The position numbers were made by a program, and so were the translations under genes. The notes under the pieces were generated by a model, which searched no databases, was not told the DNA's origin, and saw nothing but the letters and a program-made list of their open reading frames with translations. Positions 1 to 6,884 of a stretch of 19,819 nucleotides of DNA are shown in pieces. The stretch's first letter is position 1, and each line of letters opens with the position of its first letter. Source of the DNA: Acidovorax_G sp046289925 (lineage in GTDB: Bacteria; Pseudomonadota; Gammaproteobacteria; Burkholderiales; Burkholderiaceae_C); NCBI GenBank assembly GCA_046289925.1, contig JBKBUN010000050.1, forward strand, positions 1 through 19,819, given 5' to 3'.

Positions 1-77
1 GGGCCAAAAGACGGCGGAAAATGGACCGCTGCGGCCCATTTGCAGCCGACGATTCCCAAGTCCGACAGGCTCCTAGG
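1..77 (-). repeat. Palindromic repeat family, copy 1 (cut by window start)
   Basis: On the minus strand this reads from an outer end (55-74, AGGAGCCTGTCGGACTTGGG) inward to the window edge. It matches the left arm of the full element at 13230-13405 almost base for base, except that the latter has an 11-nt insertion. Only one arm is visible; the other, if present, lies outside the window. The outer end begins 4 nt after the kynA stop codon. Bases 37 to 23 read on the minus strand form a hairpin (GGGCC, loop GCAGC, GGTCC) followed by A and TTTT at 21-18, a plausible terminator for the kyn operon. The repeat relation is seen directly; the terminator role is inferred. Confidence 0.8.
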
Positions 78-78
78 C

Positions 79-978
79 TCAGAGGTCGGTGCGCAGCTTC
101 CAGATTTCAGGGAATAGCACCACGTCCAGCATACGGCGCAGGTAGCTCACGCCGCCGGTGCCGCCGGTGCCGCGCTTGAAGCCGATCACGCGCTCTACCG
201 TGGTCAAGTGGCGGAATCGCCAGAGGCGGAAGGCGTCCTCGATGTCTGTGAGCTTCTCGCCGAGCTGGTACAGGTCCCAGTATTTCTGCGGGTTGCGGTA
301 CACCACCAGCCAGGCCTCTTTGACGGCTTCGCTTTCCATATACGGCTGCGTCCAGTCCCGCTCCAAATGGCTTGCCGGGATGTGCAGACCTTCCTTGGCC
401 AGCAATTGCAGCGACACGTCGTACAGCGAAGGCGCTTCGTACGCCAAGCGCACCTGGGCCAGCAGGTCGGGGCGGTGCGCATGCGGCTTGAGCATCGCAG
501 CGTTCTTGTTGCCCAGCGAAAACTCGATGGCGCGGTACTGGTAGCTCTGAAAGCCGCTGGAGCTGGCCAGGTAGGGCCGGATGGCTGTGTACTCGGGCGG
601 CGTCATGGTGGCGAGCACGTTCCATGCGCTCACCAACTGCTCCATGATGCGACTCACGCGGGCAAGCATTTTGAAGGCCTCTGCGCGGGTGCTGGTATCA
701 GGGTTGGCAATGCGGTCCATGGCCGCGCGCAGCTCGTGCAGCATGAGCTTCATCCACAGCTCGCTGGTCTGGTGCTGCACGATGAACAGCATCTCATCGT
801 GCGCGGGCGACAGCGGCTTTTGCGCCGTGAGGATGGCGTCGAGCTGCAGGTAGTCGCCATAGCTCATGCTGTGGCTGAAGTCGAGCTGGGCGCGTTCTTC
901 GCGCACGATGGATTCGGGCAGTGCGGCCGATGCCGCGTCGTTGTGGTCATCCGCTGGGGTTTGCGAGAGAGGGCACAT
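79..978 (-). CDS. kynA: Tryptophan 2,3-dioxygenase
   Basis: This heme enzyme opens the indole ring of L-tryptophan with O2 to give N-formylkynurenine, the first step of the kynurenine pathway, in the cytoplasm. The 299-residue product has the family hallmarks: FIVQHQTSELW with the active-site His at about residue 69, RPYLASSSGFQSYQYR with the substrate-binding Arg, the heme-ligand His at about 257 (FRHLTTVERVIGFKRG), and the GTGGTGG loop at 270-276. The first 30 or so residues are a variable extension. The start is supported by AAAGG about 10 nt upstream. It is the last gene of the kynB-kynU-kynA cluster, 18 nt after kynU, so co-transcription is likely. The order B-U-A matches the kyn operon known from Cupriavidus-type betaproteobacteria. 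Confidence 0.96.
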   Translation of the reverse strand: MCPLSQTPADDHNDAASAALPESIVREERAQLDFSHSMSYGDYLQLDAILTAQKPLSPAHDEMLFIVQHQTSELWMKLMLHELRAAMDRIANPDTSTRAEAFKMLARVSRIMEQLVSAWNVLATMTPPEYTAIRPYLASSSGFQSYQYRAIEFSLGNKNAAMLKPHAHRPDLLAQVRLAYEAPSLYDVSLQLLAKEGLHIPASHLERDWTQPYMESEAVKEAWLVVYRNPQKYWDLYQLGEKLTDIEDAFRLWRFRHLTTVERVIGFKRGTGGTGGVSYLRRMLDVVLFPEIWKLRTDL

Positions 979-996
979 GGTGGTGGACCTTTCCGA

Positions 997-2277
997 TCAG
1001 GTGACGGCGTGCGTCTGGTTGAACTCGGGCTTGTGCCACTCGCCGCTCTCCAGCACCTGGCGCAGCTGCTCCACGGCATTCCACACATCTTCAAAGCCCA
1101 GGTACAGCGGCGTGAAGCCAAAGCGCAGAATGTCCTTGTGCCGCCCGCTGCCACCATCGCCTTTGCGGAAGTCGCCGATCACGCCACGCGCAATCAGCGC
1201 CTGCACGATGGCGTAGGCACCTGTGTCCCGCGTCAGGCACACCTGCGAGCCGCGCTGGGCGTGCGCGCGTGGCGTGGCCAGACCCAGGCCGTGGCCCGCG
1301 CAGCGCTCTTCCACCAGTTGAATGAACAGATCGGTGAGCGCCAGCGACTTGGCGCGCAGCGCGGCCATGCCGCCCAGGCCCTCGGCGGCGGTGAACACAT
1401 CCAGCCCGCACTGCAGGGCCGACAGGCTGATGATGGGTTGTGTGCCGCACAGGTAGCGCGTGATGCCAGGTGCAGGCTGGTAGTCGGGCGTGAAGGCAAA
1501 CGGTGCCGCATGGCCCCACCAGCCCGCCAGGGGCTGCCAGAAGCGGTCGGCATGGCGCGGGTGCACCCACACGAAGGCCGGTGCGCCCGGCCCTCCGTTG
1601 AGGTACTTGTAGCCGCAGCCGATGGCAAAGTCCGCCCTCGCGCCGTGCAGGTCCACCGGCACCGCCCCCGCACTGTGGGCCAGATCCCACACGCACAGGA
1701 TGCCCTGGGCGTGCGCGGCGGCGGTCACAGCGGCCATGTCGTGCATGGCCCCAGTGCGGTAGTTCACATGGGTGAGCATGAGCACGGCCACGTCGGGGGT
1801 CAGCGACGCAGCGATCTCCTCGGGCTCCACCAGCACCAGCTCCAGCCCGCGCTCCTTGCACAGGCTTTCAGCAATGTAGAGGTCGGTGGGGAAGTTGCTG
1901 CGCTCGCTCACGATGCGCTTGCGCCCCGGCGCATCCTGTCGCGCCATGTTCAGCGCGGCGCTCAGTACCTTGTAGAGATTGATCGAGGTGCTGTCGGTGC
2001 ACACCACTTCGCCCGCGCCTGCGCCGATCAGCGTGGCCAGCTGGTCGCCCAGGCGCTGGGGCAGGTCGAACCAGCGCGCCTTGTTCCACGATTGGATCAG
2101 GTCTGCGCCCCATTCGCGCCGCACCACGTCCGCAATGCGTGCGGGGGTGGCCTTGGGCAGCACGCCCAGCGAATTGCCGTCCAGGTAGATCACGCCCGGC
2201 GGCAGGTCAAAGTGGTCGCGCAGGACGCGCAGAGGGTCGTGCGCGTCGCGGACCTGGCAGTCTTGCAAGGTGGTCAT
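997..2277 (-). CDS. kynU: Kynureninase
   Basis: This PLP-dependent hydrolase cleaves L-kynurenine to anthranilate and alanine. From the chosen ATG the product is 426 residues, close to the usual length of about 415. Visible motifs are YLDGNSLG near residue 31, the cofactor-binding WDLAHSAGA at 197-205, and the Schiff-base Lys at about 224 in GYKYLNGGPGAPAF. The open frame extends 18 codons further upstream to 2331. The internal ATG at 2275-2277 is preferred because AAGGAGA (complement of 2287-2293) lies 9 nt before it and family proteins start near this MTTLQD sequence. It follows kynB after an unusually long spacer holding a hairpin repeat and a tandem repeat, and precedes kynA by 18 nt. Confidence 0.95.
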   Translation of the reverse strand: MTTLQDCQVRDAHDPLRVLRDHFDLPPGVIYLDGNSLGVLPKATPARIADVVRREWGADLIQSWNKARWFDLPQRLGDQLATLIGAGAGEVVCTDSTSINLYKVLSAALNMARQDAPGRKRIVSERSNFPTDLYIAESLCKERGLELVLVEPEEIAASLTPDVAVLMLTHVNYRTGAMHDMAAVTAAAHAQGILCVWDLAHSAGAVPVDLHGARADFAIGCGYKYLNGGPGAPAFVWVHPRHADRFWQPLAGWWGHAAPFAFTPDYQPAPGITRYLCGTQPIISLSALQCGLDVFTAAEGLGGMAALRAKSLALTDLFIQLVEERCAGHGLGLATPRAHAQRGSQVCLTRDTGAYAIVQALIARGVIGDFRKGDGGSGRHKDILRFGFTPLYLGFEDVWNAVEQLRQVLESGEWHKPEFNQTHAVT

Positions 2278-2286
2278 GGATGCAGG

Positions 2287-2293
2287 TCTCCTT
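2287..2293 (-). promoter_or_regulatory. Ribosome binding site deciding the kynU start
   Basis: The minus strand reads AAGGAGA, nine bases before the ATG at 2277. This strong Shine-Dalgarno match selects that ATG over the upstream in-frame ATG at 2331, which has repeat sequence in front of it. Confidence 0.8.
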
Positions 2294-2320
2294 GAGGGTT
2301 CAGCCCTGGTGGGGCTTGGT

Positions 2321-2371
2321 TTGCTATACAAAAGTGAGCTGCTCGTGCTTGATTGATAAGCACGAGAAGCC
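2321..2371 (+). repeat. 51-bp dispersed hairpin repeat, copy A
   Basis: This sequence aligns without gaps to 9064-9114 over 51 bp, with 37 identical positions and a nearly unbroken core AGCTGCT-GTGCTTGATT. It contains a perfect 9-bp stem CTCGTGCTT/AAGCACGAG with a 7-nt loop (2342-2366). It lies in the kynB-kynU spacer. From memory, similar intergenic sequences are common in Acidovorax and Delftia relatives, but this was not checked. Effects on kynB/kynU mRNA stability or polarity are possible but inferred. Confidence 0.75.
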
Positions 2372-2373
2372 AG

Positions 2374-2408
2374 AAAGGCCCCAAAGGCCCCAAAGGCCCC
2401 AAAGGCCC
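2374..2408. repeat. 9-bp tandem repeat AAAGGCCCC, about four units
   Basis: Three perfect AAAGGCCCC units run from 2374 to 2400, followed by an eight-base partial unit AAAGGCCC. The array sits between the hairpin repeat and the kynB stop codon. The number of units could vary among strains by slippage. No function is evident. Confidence 0.9.
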
Positions 2409-2430
2409 AAAGCCTGAAGCGCCAGCGCGC

Positions 2431-3090
2431 TCAGCGCAGCGACCGCAGCACGGCGCGCACGGGCGATGCATCGGCCGCCATGAGCTTCAGCGGGAGCGCG
2501 ATCAGTTCGTAGTCGCCCTCGGGCACGGCATCGAGCACCAGGTTTTCGAGCACGCGCATCCCGCGGCGGCGGATGACCTGGTGGCTGTCCAGCGTCTTGC
2601 TGTCGGCCGGGTCGATGCTGGCGGTGTCGATGCCCACCAGTTGCACACCCAGGTCGGCCAGGCGTTCGATGGTTTCTGGGGCGTAGGCGGCGAGTTGGCC
2701 ATCCCAGCGGTCGACAGGCATGTGCTCGTAGGTGCGTACCAGCACGCGGGCGGGCAGGGTGCCGTTCACCGCGTGGGCGATGTGCTCCCAGGTGATCAGC
2801 GGGCCGCAGCCGATGGCGTGGATCACGCGGCAGGAGCCCAGGAAGGCGTCGAGCGACACGTCGCCAATGGTGGCGCCCCGTGGGTCGTAGTGCAGCGGTG
2901 CATCGGCATGCGCGCCCACGTGGGGCGACATCGTGATGGCGCTCACGTTGACCGGGCAGCCGGGGCCAATGGTGGCGCACCACTGCTGGCTATAGGCCGT
3001 GTCGCCAGGAAACACGGGGCTGCCCGCGTGCACCGGAGGCGAGATGTCCCAGAGCCGGCGGGCGGTATGGGGGGTGGAAGGCGTTGACAT
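2431..3090 (-). CDS. kynB: Kynurenine formamidase (arylformamidase)
   Basis: This metal-dependent cyclase-family hydrolase releases formate from N-formylkynurenine to give kynurenine, step two of the pathway. The 219-residue product has the usual length. It begins with the typical RLWDISPPVHAGSPVFPGD stretch and carries the metal-binding pattern HVGAHADAPLH, with His57, His61, Asp63 and His67. It is the first gene of the kynBUA cluster. No clear Shine-Dalgarno sequence precedes the ATG at 3090, and no better start is visible. An imperfect dyad at 3124-3143 lies about 34 nt upstream and could be an operator. The nearby GntR gene clusters with a different operon, so it is not obviously the kyn regulator. 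Confidence 0.95.
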   Translation of the reverse strand: MSTPSTPHTARRLWDISPPVHAGSPVFPGDTAYSQQWCATIGPGCPVNVSAITMSPHVGAHADAPLHYDPRGATIGDVSLDAFLGSCRVIHAIGCGPLITWEHIAHAVNGTLPARVLVRTYEHMPVDRWDGQLAAYAPETIERLADLGVQLVGIDTASIDPADSKTLDSHQVIRRRGMRVLENLVLDAVPEGDYELIALPLKLMAADASPVRAVLRSLR

Positions 3091-3123
3091 GGGACGAAGT
3101 TTGCGTGTCCCGAAAAACCCGTG

Positions 3124-3143
3124 GTGTCGGTTATTTCCAACAC
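3124..3143. promoter_or_regulatory. Candidate operator dyad upstream of kynB
   Basis: GTGTCGG, six AT-rich bases, then CCAACAC form an inverted repeat with six of seven positions matching. Its position just upstream of kynB suits a regulator site. In Pseudomonas kyn operons are controlled by the AsnC/Lrp-family KynR, but no such gene is in this window and no consensus match is claimed. Confidence 0.3.
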
Positions 3144-3181
3144 TCTGTGGATTTTTTGTTGAGGCCTAAACTATTTTGACC

Positions 3182-3195
3182 CGCCTTTGCAGGCG
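3182..3195 (-). terminator. Weak hairpin after the amidohydrolase gene
   Basis: The minus strand reads CGCCT, loop GCAA, AGGCG directly after the stop codon, followed by GGTCAAAATA. The stem is only 5 bp and the T tract is poor, so termination between this operon and kynB is only a possibility. Confidence 0.25.
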
Positions 3196-4011
3196 TCAGG
3201 CGTACAGCTGGGCGCCAGCCACAAGTGCAGCCTGCGCACTTGTTTCACCCAACGCATCCACTACGGGCGTCCACACGCTGCGGTAGGGGGGCATGGCAGT
3301 TGTTTCAAAGGCGGTGTGGGGCCAGTCTGAGCCCCAGACGAGGCGATCTTTCGCCAGTGCTGCGACGCGCCGGATGTTGTGTGTCAACCGCTCATAGGGT
3401 GCCTGATCGCCCAGTCGGTACCAGCCGGACAGCTTCACCCATGCGCCCCGTTCAGCCAGCTGTTGCAGGGCGAGCCAGGCAGCATCTGTGGTGGGCAAGT
3501 TTGCATGCATGCCCGCCAGATGGTCCAGCACGCAGGGCAGCCCTGTCTGCTGGTGCACCTGAGCGATCTGCGCAAGGTGGTGGGGGTGGGCGTACCACTG
3601 GATGTGCCAGCCCAGTTCCCGCAGCGGCCCGGCCAGGGACTCCAGCGCATGGAGCCCGTTGCCGACCGGCGACACCAGGTTGAACCGGATGCCGCGTACG
3701 CCCAGCGTGTGCATTTTCTGCAGGTCAGCCTGCGGAGTGCTTTCATCGACCACCACCACCGCCCGGTGACGACCGGAACTGGCTTGCAGTGCATCCAGGA
3801 TCAGGCGGTTGTCTGTGCCATACACGCTCGGCTGCACAAGCACCAGATGGCCAATGCCCAGCTGCGCGGCTTCAACCTCGATGTGCTCGATGGGATGTTG
3901 GGCCGGCTGGTAGTGTCCTGGCTGCACGGCAGCCGCACCGTCAAAGATGTGGACGTGGGCGTCCCATCCATTCAGGTGCGGCGGTTGAGCACCGATGGCA
4001 GTGGAGGTCAT
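3196..4011 (-). CDS. LigI-like TIM-barrel amidohydrolase / lactonase
   Basis: This 271-residue protein belongs to the amidohydrolase superfamily group that includes 2-pyrone-4,6-dicarboxylate lactonase (LigI), 4-sulfomuconolactonase and galactarolactone isomerase. Visible signatures are WDAHVHIFDG with the HxH pair at residues 19 and 21, LDHLAG at about 162-167, and WGSDWPH at about 226-232 with Asp229 as the conserved catalytic or metal residue. A lactone or cyclic carboxylate substrate is likely; which one cannot be told from sequence. It follows the solute-binding protein gene by 3 nt with a weak ribosome binding site, which suggests translational coupling. The companion binding protein and GntR gene imply use of an imported organic acid. 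Confidence 0.8.
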   Translation of the reverse strand: MTSTAIGAQPPHLNGWDAHVHIFDGAAAVQPGHYQPAQHPIEHIEVEAAQLGIGHLVLVQPSVYGTDNRLILDALQASSGRHRAVVVVDESTPQADLQKMHTLGVRGIRFNLVSPVGNGLHALESLAGPLRELGWHIQWYAHPHHLAQIAQVHQQTGLPCVLDHLAGMHANLPTTDAAWLALQQLAERGAWVKLSGWYRLGDQAPYERLTHNIRRVAALAKDRLVWGSDWPHTAFETTAMPPYRSVWTPVVDALGETSAQAALVAGAQLYA

Positions 4012-4014
4012 CGG

Positions 4015-5037
4015 TCAGCCCGCCACGATCTTTCGGTCACGCACCAGCTTGCCCCACAGGGTTTGCTGCGCCTGGATGAATTGGCCTGCGCTGGCCTGGG
4101 TGGCATCCTGAAAACTATCGCCACCCAGTGCCCGAATACGACCCAGCACTTCAGGATCGGCCAGGGCCTTGCGGATAGCGGACACCAGAAGCTTGCGGGT
4201 GTCCGCTGAAATGCCGGATGGCGCGAGCAAGGGGTTCCATTCCAGCACCTCGTAGTCGCTCACGCCGACTTCTCCCATGGTGGGGACGTTGGGTAGCGAA
4301 CGGGCGCGCAGCTTGCTGGTCACGGCCAGGGGCCGCAGCTTGCCCGCCTGTATGTGTCCGAGGGACGAGGCCACGTTGGCAAAGAACAGAGGAACCTGCC
4401 CGCCCATCACATCGTTCATGGCCGGGCCACCGCCCCGGTACGGGATGTGCGACAGCTTGATGCCCGTGCGCTGCTCGAACAGCGCACCAGCCAGGTGCTG
4501 GGCGGAGCCGTTTCCGGAAGACGCGTACGCCACCGTATCCGGCTGGGCCTTGGCCTTGGCGATGACGTCCTGAGCGGATTTGGCGTCAAACCCGGGATGG
4601 CACACCAGTACGTTGGGGAATGTGGCCAGGATGGCCAGTGGCATAAACGCCGCGTTGCTGTCGTAGGGCAGCTTGGGGTAGAGCGAAGGATTGACAGCGA
4701 ACGACGACGCATCCAGCAGCAGCGTTGTTCCGTCCGGTGTCGCGCGAGCCACTGCGGCGGCGGCCAGTTGCCCGCTGGCACCTGGTTTGTTCTCGACCAC
4801 CACGGACTGCCCCAGAGCATCTGACAAACGCGGCGCCAGGATGCGGGCCATCAGGTCTGCGCCACCGCCCGCCGGGTAGGACACCACCAGCGAGATGGGC
4901 CGCCCGGCGGCGATGCCATTGGCACGTGCTCCGATCCAAGGTGCCGCCAGCGTGGCACCCAAGGCGGCGATGGAGGTGCGGCGCGTCACTGTCAACGGCC
5001 GATCATGTGCGGATTGGGGTTCGTGCGGTCGGTTCAT
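4015..5037 (-). CDS. Bug-family (TctC-like) periplasmic solute-binding protein
   Basis: The 340-residue product is a Bug/TctC-type receptor, a family greatly expanded in beta-proteobacteria that binds carboxylates in the periplasm. The N-terminus has a twin-arginine-like signal (TRRTSIAALGATLAAPWIGARA, Arg19-Arg20). This is followed by the family stretches ISLVVSYPAGGGADLMAR, VVVENKPGASGQLAA and YPKLPYDSNAAFMPLA. AAGGAGA lies 4 nt upstream of the ATG. No tctA or tctB membrane genes are adjacent, so it is an orphan receptor that must use distant permease subunits or act in sensing. It sits between the GntR gene and the LigI-like hydrolase, whose substrate or product it may bind. Confidence 0.92.
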   Translation of the reverse strand: MNRPHEPQSAHDRPLTVTRRTSIAALGATLAAPWIGARANGIAAGRPISLVVSYPAGGGADLMARILAPRLSDALGQSVVVENKPGASGQLAAAAVARATPDGTTLLLDASSFAVNPSLYPKLPYDSNAAFMPLAILATFPNVLVCHPGFDAKSAQDVIAKAKAQPDTVAYASSGNGSAQHLAGALFEQRTGIKLSHIPYRGGGPAMNDVMGGQVPLFFANVASSLGHIQAGKLRPLAVTSKLRARSLPNVPTMGEVGVSDYEVLEWNPLLAPSGISADTRKLLVSAIRKALADPEVLGRIRALGGDSFQDATQASAGQFIQAQQTLWGKLVRDRKIVAG

Positions 5038-5086
5038 GGTGTCTCCTTGGGATGTATTGGGTGTCTGTCTATGGGGCTGGCGTGGA

Positions 5087-5836
5087 TCAGGTAATCGTCA
5101 CTGTGTAGTGAAATGCGTGGGCATCGCCCCGTGTGATGCGCCATTCCACGCAGCGCCCGCTCAGGTCGTGCGCGGCGCGCTGCACCTGCACGCAGGGGTG
5201 GCCAGCGGCGAGTTCCAGATGAGCGGCTTGGGCGGCTGTCAACACACCAAACCCGATTTCGTCCACTGCACGATGCACATGCACCCCGCAGCGCCGCGCA
5301 AACATGGGGTAGAGGAGGTCGTCCCATTCAGAGGTGCTGCCCTCCACCAGGGGGGCAAACAGGTCCAGCGGTAGCCAGATCTCTTCCTGCAGACAGGGAC
5401 GGTCTGCCAGCATGCGCACGCGCTGCAGGCGCAGAACGGCCTCGCCCGTGGCCAGACCCAGGCGCCGCGCCACACCCGCCGGAGCAGCCATGCGCTGGCG
5501 TGACAGGATGCGCGAACGCGGGACTTCGCTGCTGCCGGTGTCAAACCGGAAGAACCGCAACATCGACGCCCCGGCGATACCCTGCCGCACAAAGGTCCCT
5601 CGGCCCTGCAGACGCTCCACCAGACCCTCGGTCACCAGCAGCTCCAGCGCCCGCCGCATGGTGCCTAGCGCCACCTGATGTTCGCTGGCCAGCAGGCTCT
5701 CTGCCGGCAGTGCCGTACCGGGCGGCCATTCCCCCGACACCACACGAGCTCTCAGTGCCGCAGCCAGCGACGCATAGCGGCTGACACCGGGCGCTGAGTG
5801 GAGCGAAACGATGGTGGATGTAGGTTGCATGTTCAT
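5087..5836 (-). CDS. GntR/HutC-family transcriptional regulator
   Basis: The 249-residue product has an N-terminal winged helix-turn-helix at about residues 18-85 (ALPAESLLASEHQVALGTMRRALELLVTEGLVERLQGRGTFV). A UTRA-type effector domain follows from about 95 to 240, placing it in the HutC subgroup. It is the promoter-proximal gene of a likely operon with the Bug receptor (49 nt downstream) and the LigI-like hydrolase, and it probably responds to their substrate. The ATG at 5836 has AGAGGA 8 nt upstream; a second ATG two codons later is possible. The ribosome binding site overlaps a perfect 12-bp palindrome, which suggests autorepression. The effector is unknown. Confidence 0.92.
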   Translation of the reverse strand: MNMQPTSTIVSLHSAPGVSRYASLAAALRARVVSGEWPPGTALPAESLLASEHQVALGTMRRALELLVTEGLVERLQGRGTFVRQGIAGASMLRFFRFDTGSSEVPRSRILSRQRMAAPAGVARRLGLATGEAVLRLQRVRMLADRPCLQEEIWLPLDLFAPLVEGSTSEWDDLLYPMFARRCGVHVHRAVDEIGFGVLTAAQAAHLELAAGHPCVQVQRAAHDLSGRCVEWRITRGDAHAFHYTVTIT

Positions 5837-5844
5837 AACTTTGG

Positions 5845-5856
5845 TCCTCTAGAGGA
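5845..5856. promoter_or_regulatory. Candidate autoregulatory operator (12-bp palindrome)
   Basis: TCCTCTAGAGGA is a perfect palindrome overlapping the Shine-Dalgarno sequence of the GntR gene. GntR-family proteins bind short palindromes, often at their own promoter. It does not match a specific HutC-type consensus that I can recall, so the assignment rests on position and symmetry. Confidence 0.35.
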
Positions 5857-5965
5857 ATTTGTGCAAGAGATGGTTTCTCAGGGTGACAGAACTGGATGCG
5901 CAGCAGGTGTTGCGCGAATCTGTAGGAGGGACTGGGCGCAGGAAGCGGACTGTGCGCTGCGGGCG

Positions 5966-6313
5966 TTAGCTGAATGCCTCGCCACTGAGCGGTGCAAGGC
6001 CGTGCCGGGCGCGCGCCTTGTCGCAGGCGTAGCCGCCCACAGAGAACTCGCGGCAAGGCGCGGGGCGCAGTTCGTAGATGCTGCAGGCCACCTGGTGGCC
6101 CACCTCGCCGGTCAGCGCGGCGCATCGGATGGGCACCTGCTCCGTGCCCCGCATGCGGCAGGTGCTGCCGTTCACATCCAGCGCCAAGCCGTCGGGCACC
6201 GTGCCGCCCATGGCCTGCATCTCGTAGACGGCAAAGTCCACGCGAAAGCTGGCGCAGCAGGCGCCGCAGCTCAAACAAGGGTGGGTGGAATCGATGGCAG
6301 AGGAATCGGACAT
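5966..6313 (-). CDS. YkgJ-family cysteine cluster protein
   Basis: The 115-residue protein carries the zinc/iron-chelating cysteine cluster of the YkgJ family: CLSCGACC (Cys13, 16, 19, 20), then Cys52, 64 and 77, and the typical IYELRPAPCREF with Cys87, plus Cys97. It is likely cytoplasmic and metal-binding; the biochemical role of the family is not established. It is transcribed away from feoA with 232 nt between the starts, and the Fur-box-like site there is close to feoA. A link with iron is suggested by content and position but not shown. No good Shine-Dalgarno sequence precedes the ATG at 6313. Confidence 0.88.
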   Translation of the reverse strand: MSDSSAIDSTHPCLSCGACCASFRVDFAVYEMQAMGGTVPDGLALDVNGSTCRMRGTEQVPIRCAALTGEVGHQVACSIYELRPAPCREFSVGGYACDKARARHGLAPLSGEAFS

Positions 6314-6505
6314 GCGAGCGGGGCCAGCAAGGTGTTGCAGCGGGAGTGGCAGGCGCTCATTTTTTGGCGTGCAATGCTAGCGAAAAGTCTCTGCTCCTGC
6401 CACGCGGATCCTCGCCGTTGCGTCCGGCACCGACTCGCAATCCCACTGCTTTGCGTTGCCTCAATGCAACCGCTCTCCCCCAAGGGTTTTGAACAGGTTA
6501 TTTAT

Positions 6506-6530
6506 AGAATGAGAATTAATATTATTTGTA
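6506..6530 (+). promoter_or_regulatory. Fur-box-like sequence upstream of feoA
   Basis: The AT-rich stretch AGAATGAGAATTAATATTAT and following bases contains AATGAGAAT, a classic Fur half-site, followed by an imperfect inverse. It stands out in an otherwise GC-rich region 20-40 nt before the feoA start, where bound Fe-Fur would block transcription. No -35/-10 pair was assigned with confidence. Confidence 0.7.
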
Positions 6531-6545
6531 TCAAGGCCAGTTACC

Positions 6546-6884
6546 ATGAAAACCATGGACGATGGCGCTGCGGCGCGCTTGCATTCGCCTGAGCGACAGA
6601 CCCTGACAACCGGGCTGGACCAGCTGCCCCGAAGCGGGCAGGGCAGGGTGACGGGTCTGTTGCCCGCGCAGGACGCGCAAGAGCACAGCATGCTGCTGCG
6701 GTTGCTGGAGATCGGCTTTCTGCCCGGTGAAACCGTGCAGGTGGTCGCACGCGGCGGCTGGGGCGGCGACCCCATCGCGGTGCGGGTGGGGCAGGCCACG
6801 TTTGCGCTGCGTCGCCAGGAGGCTTCGATGGTGCAGGTGCAGCCGCTGGATGACGCCAGTCTGTCCAACAAGGAGGTTGCATGA
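6546..6884 (+). CDS. feoA: Ferrous iron transport protein A
   Basis: FeoA is a small cytoplasmic SH3-like protein needed for FeoB-dependent Fe2+ uptake. The 112-residue product has the fold's typical sequence from about residue 26: SGQGRVTGLLP, then LLRLLEIGFLPGETVQVVARGGWGGDPIAVRVGQATFALRRQEASMVQV. The N-terminal 25 residues are an extension compared with the usual length of about 75-90; an alternative ATG lies three codons in. AAGG lies 10 nt upstream. Its stop overlaps the feoB start (ATGA), so the two are translationally coupled. A Fur-box-like sequence immediately upstream suggests iron repression. Confidence 0.93.
   Translation: MKTMDDGAAARLHSPERQTLTTGLDQLPRSGQGRVTGLLPAQDAQEHSMLLRLLEIGFLPGETVQVVARGGWGGDPIAVRVGQATFALRRQEASMVQVQPLDDASLSNKEVA

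Noticed and set aside
208..2295. Long plus-strand open frame (695 codons) opposite kynA and kynU
   Set aside because: It is antisense to two clearly recognised genes, and its protein is rich in His, Gln, Arg and Val without family resemblance, as expected for GC-rich shadow frames.
2277..2331. 18-residue N-terminal extension of kynureninase
   Set aside because: A strong ribosome binding site selects the internal ATG, and the extension falls in the spacer next to the hairpin repeat.
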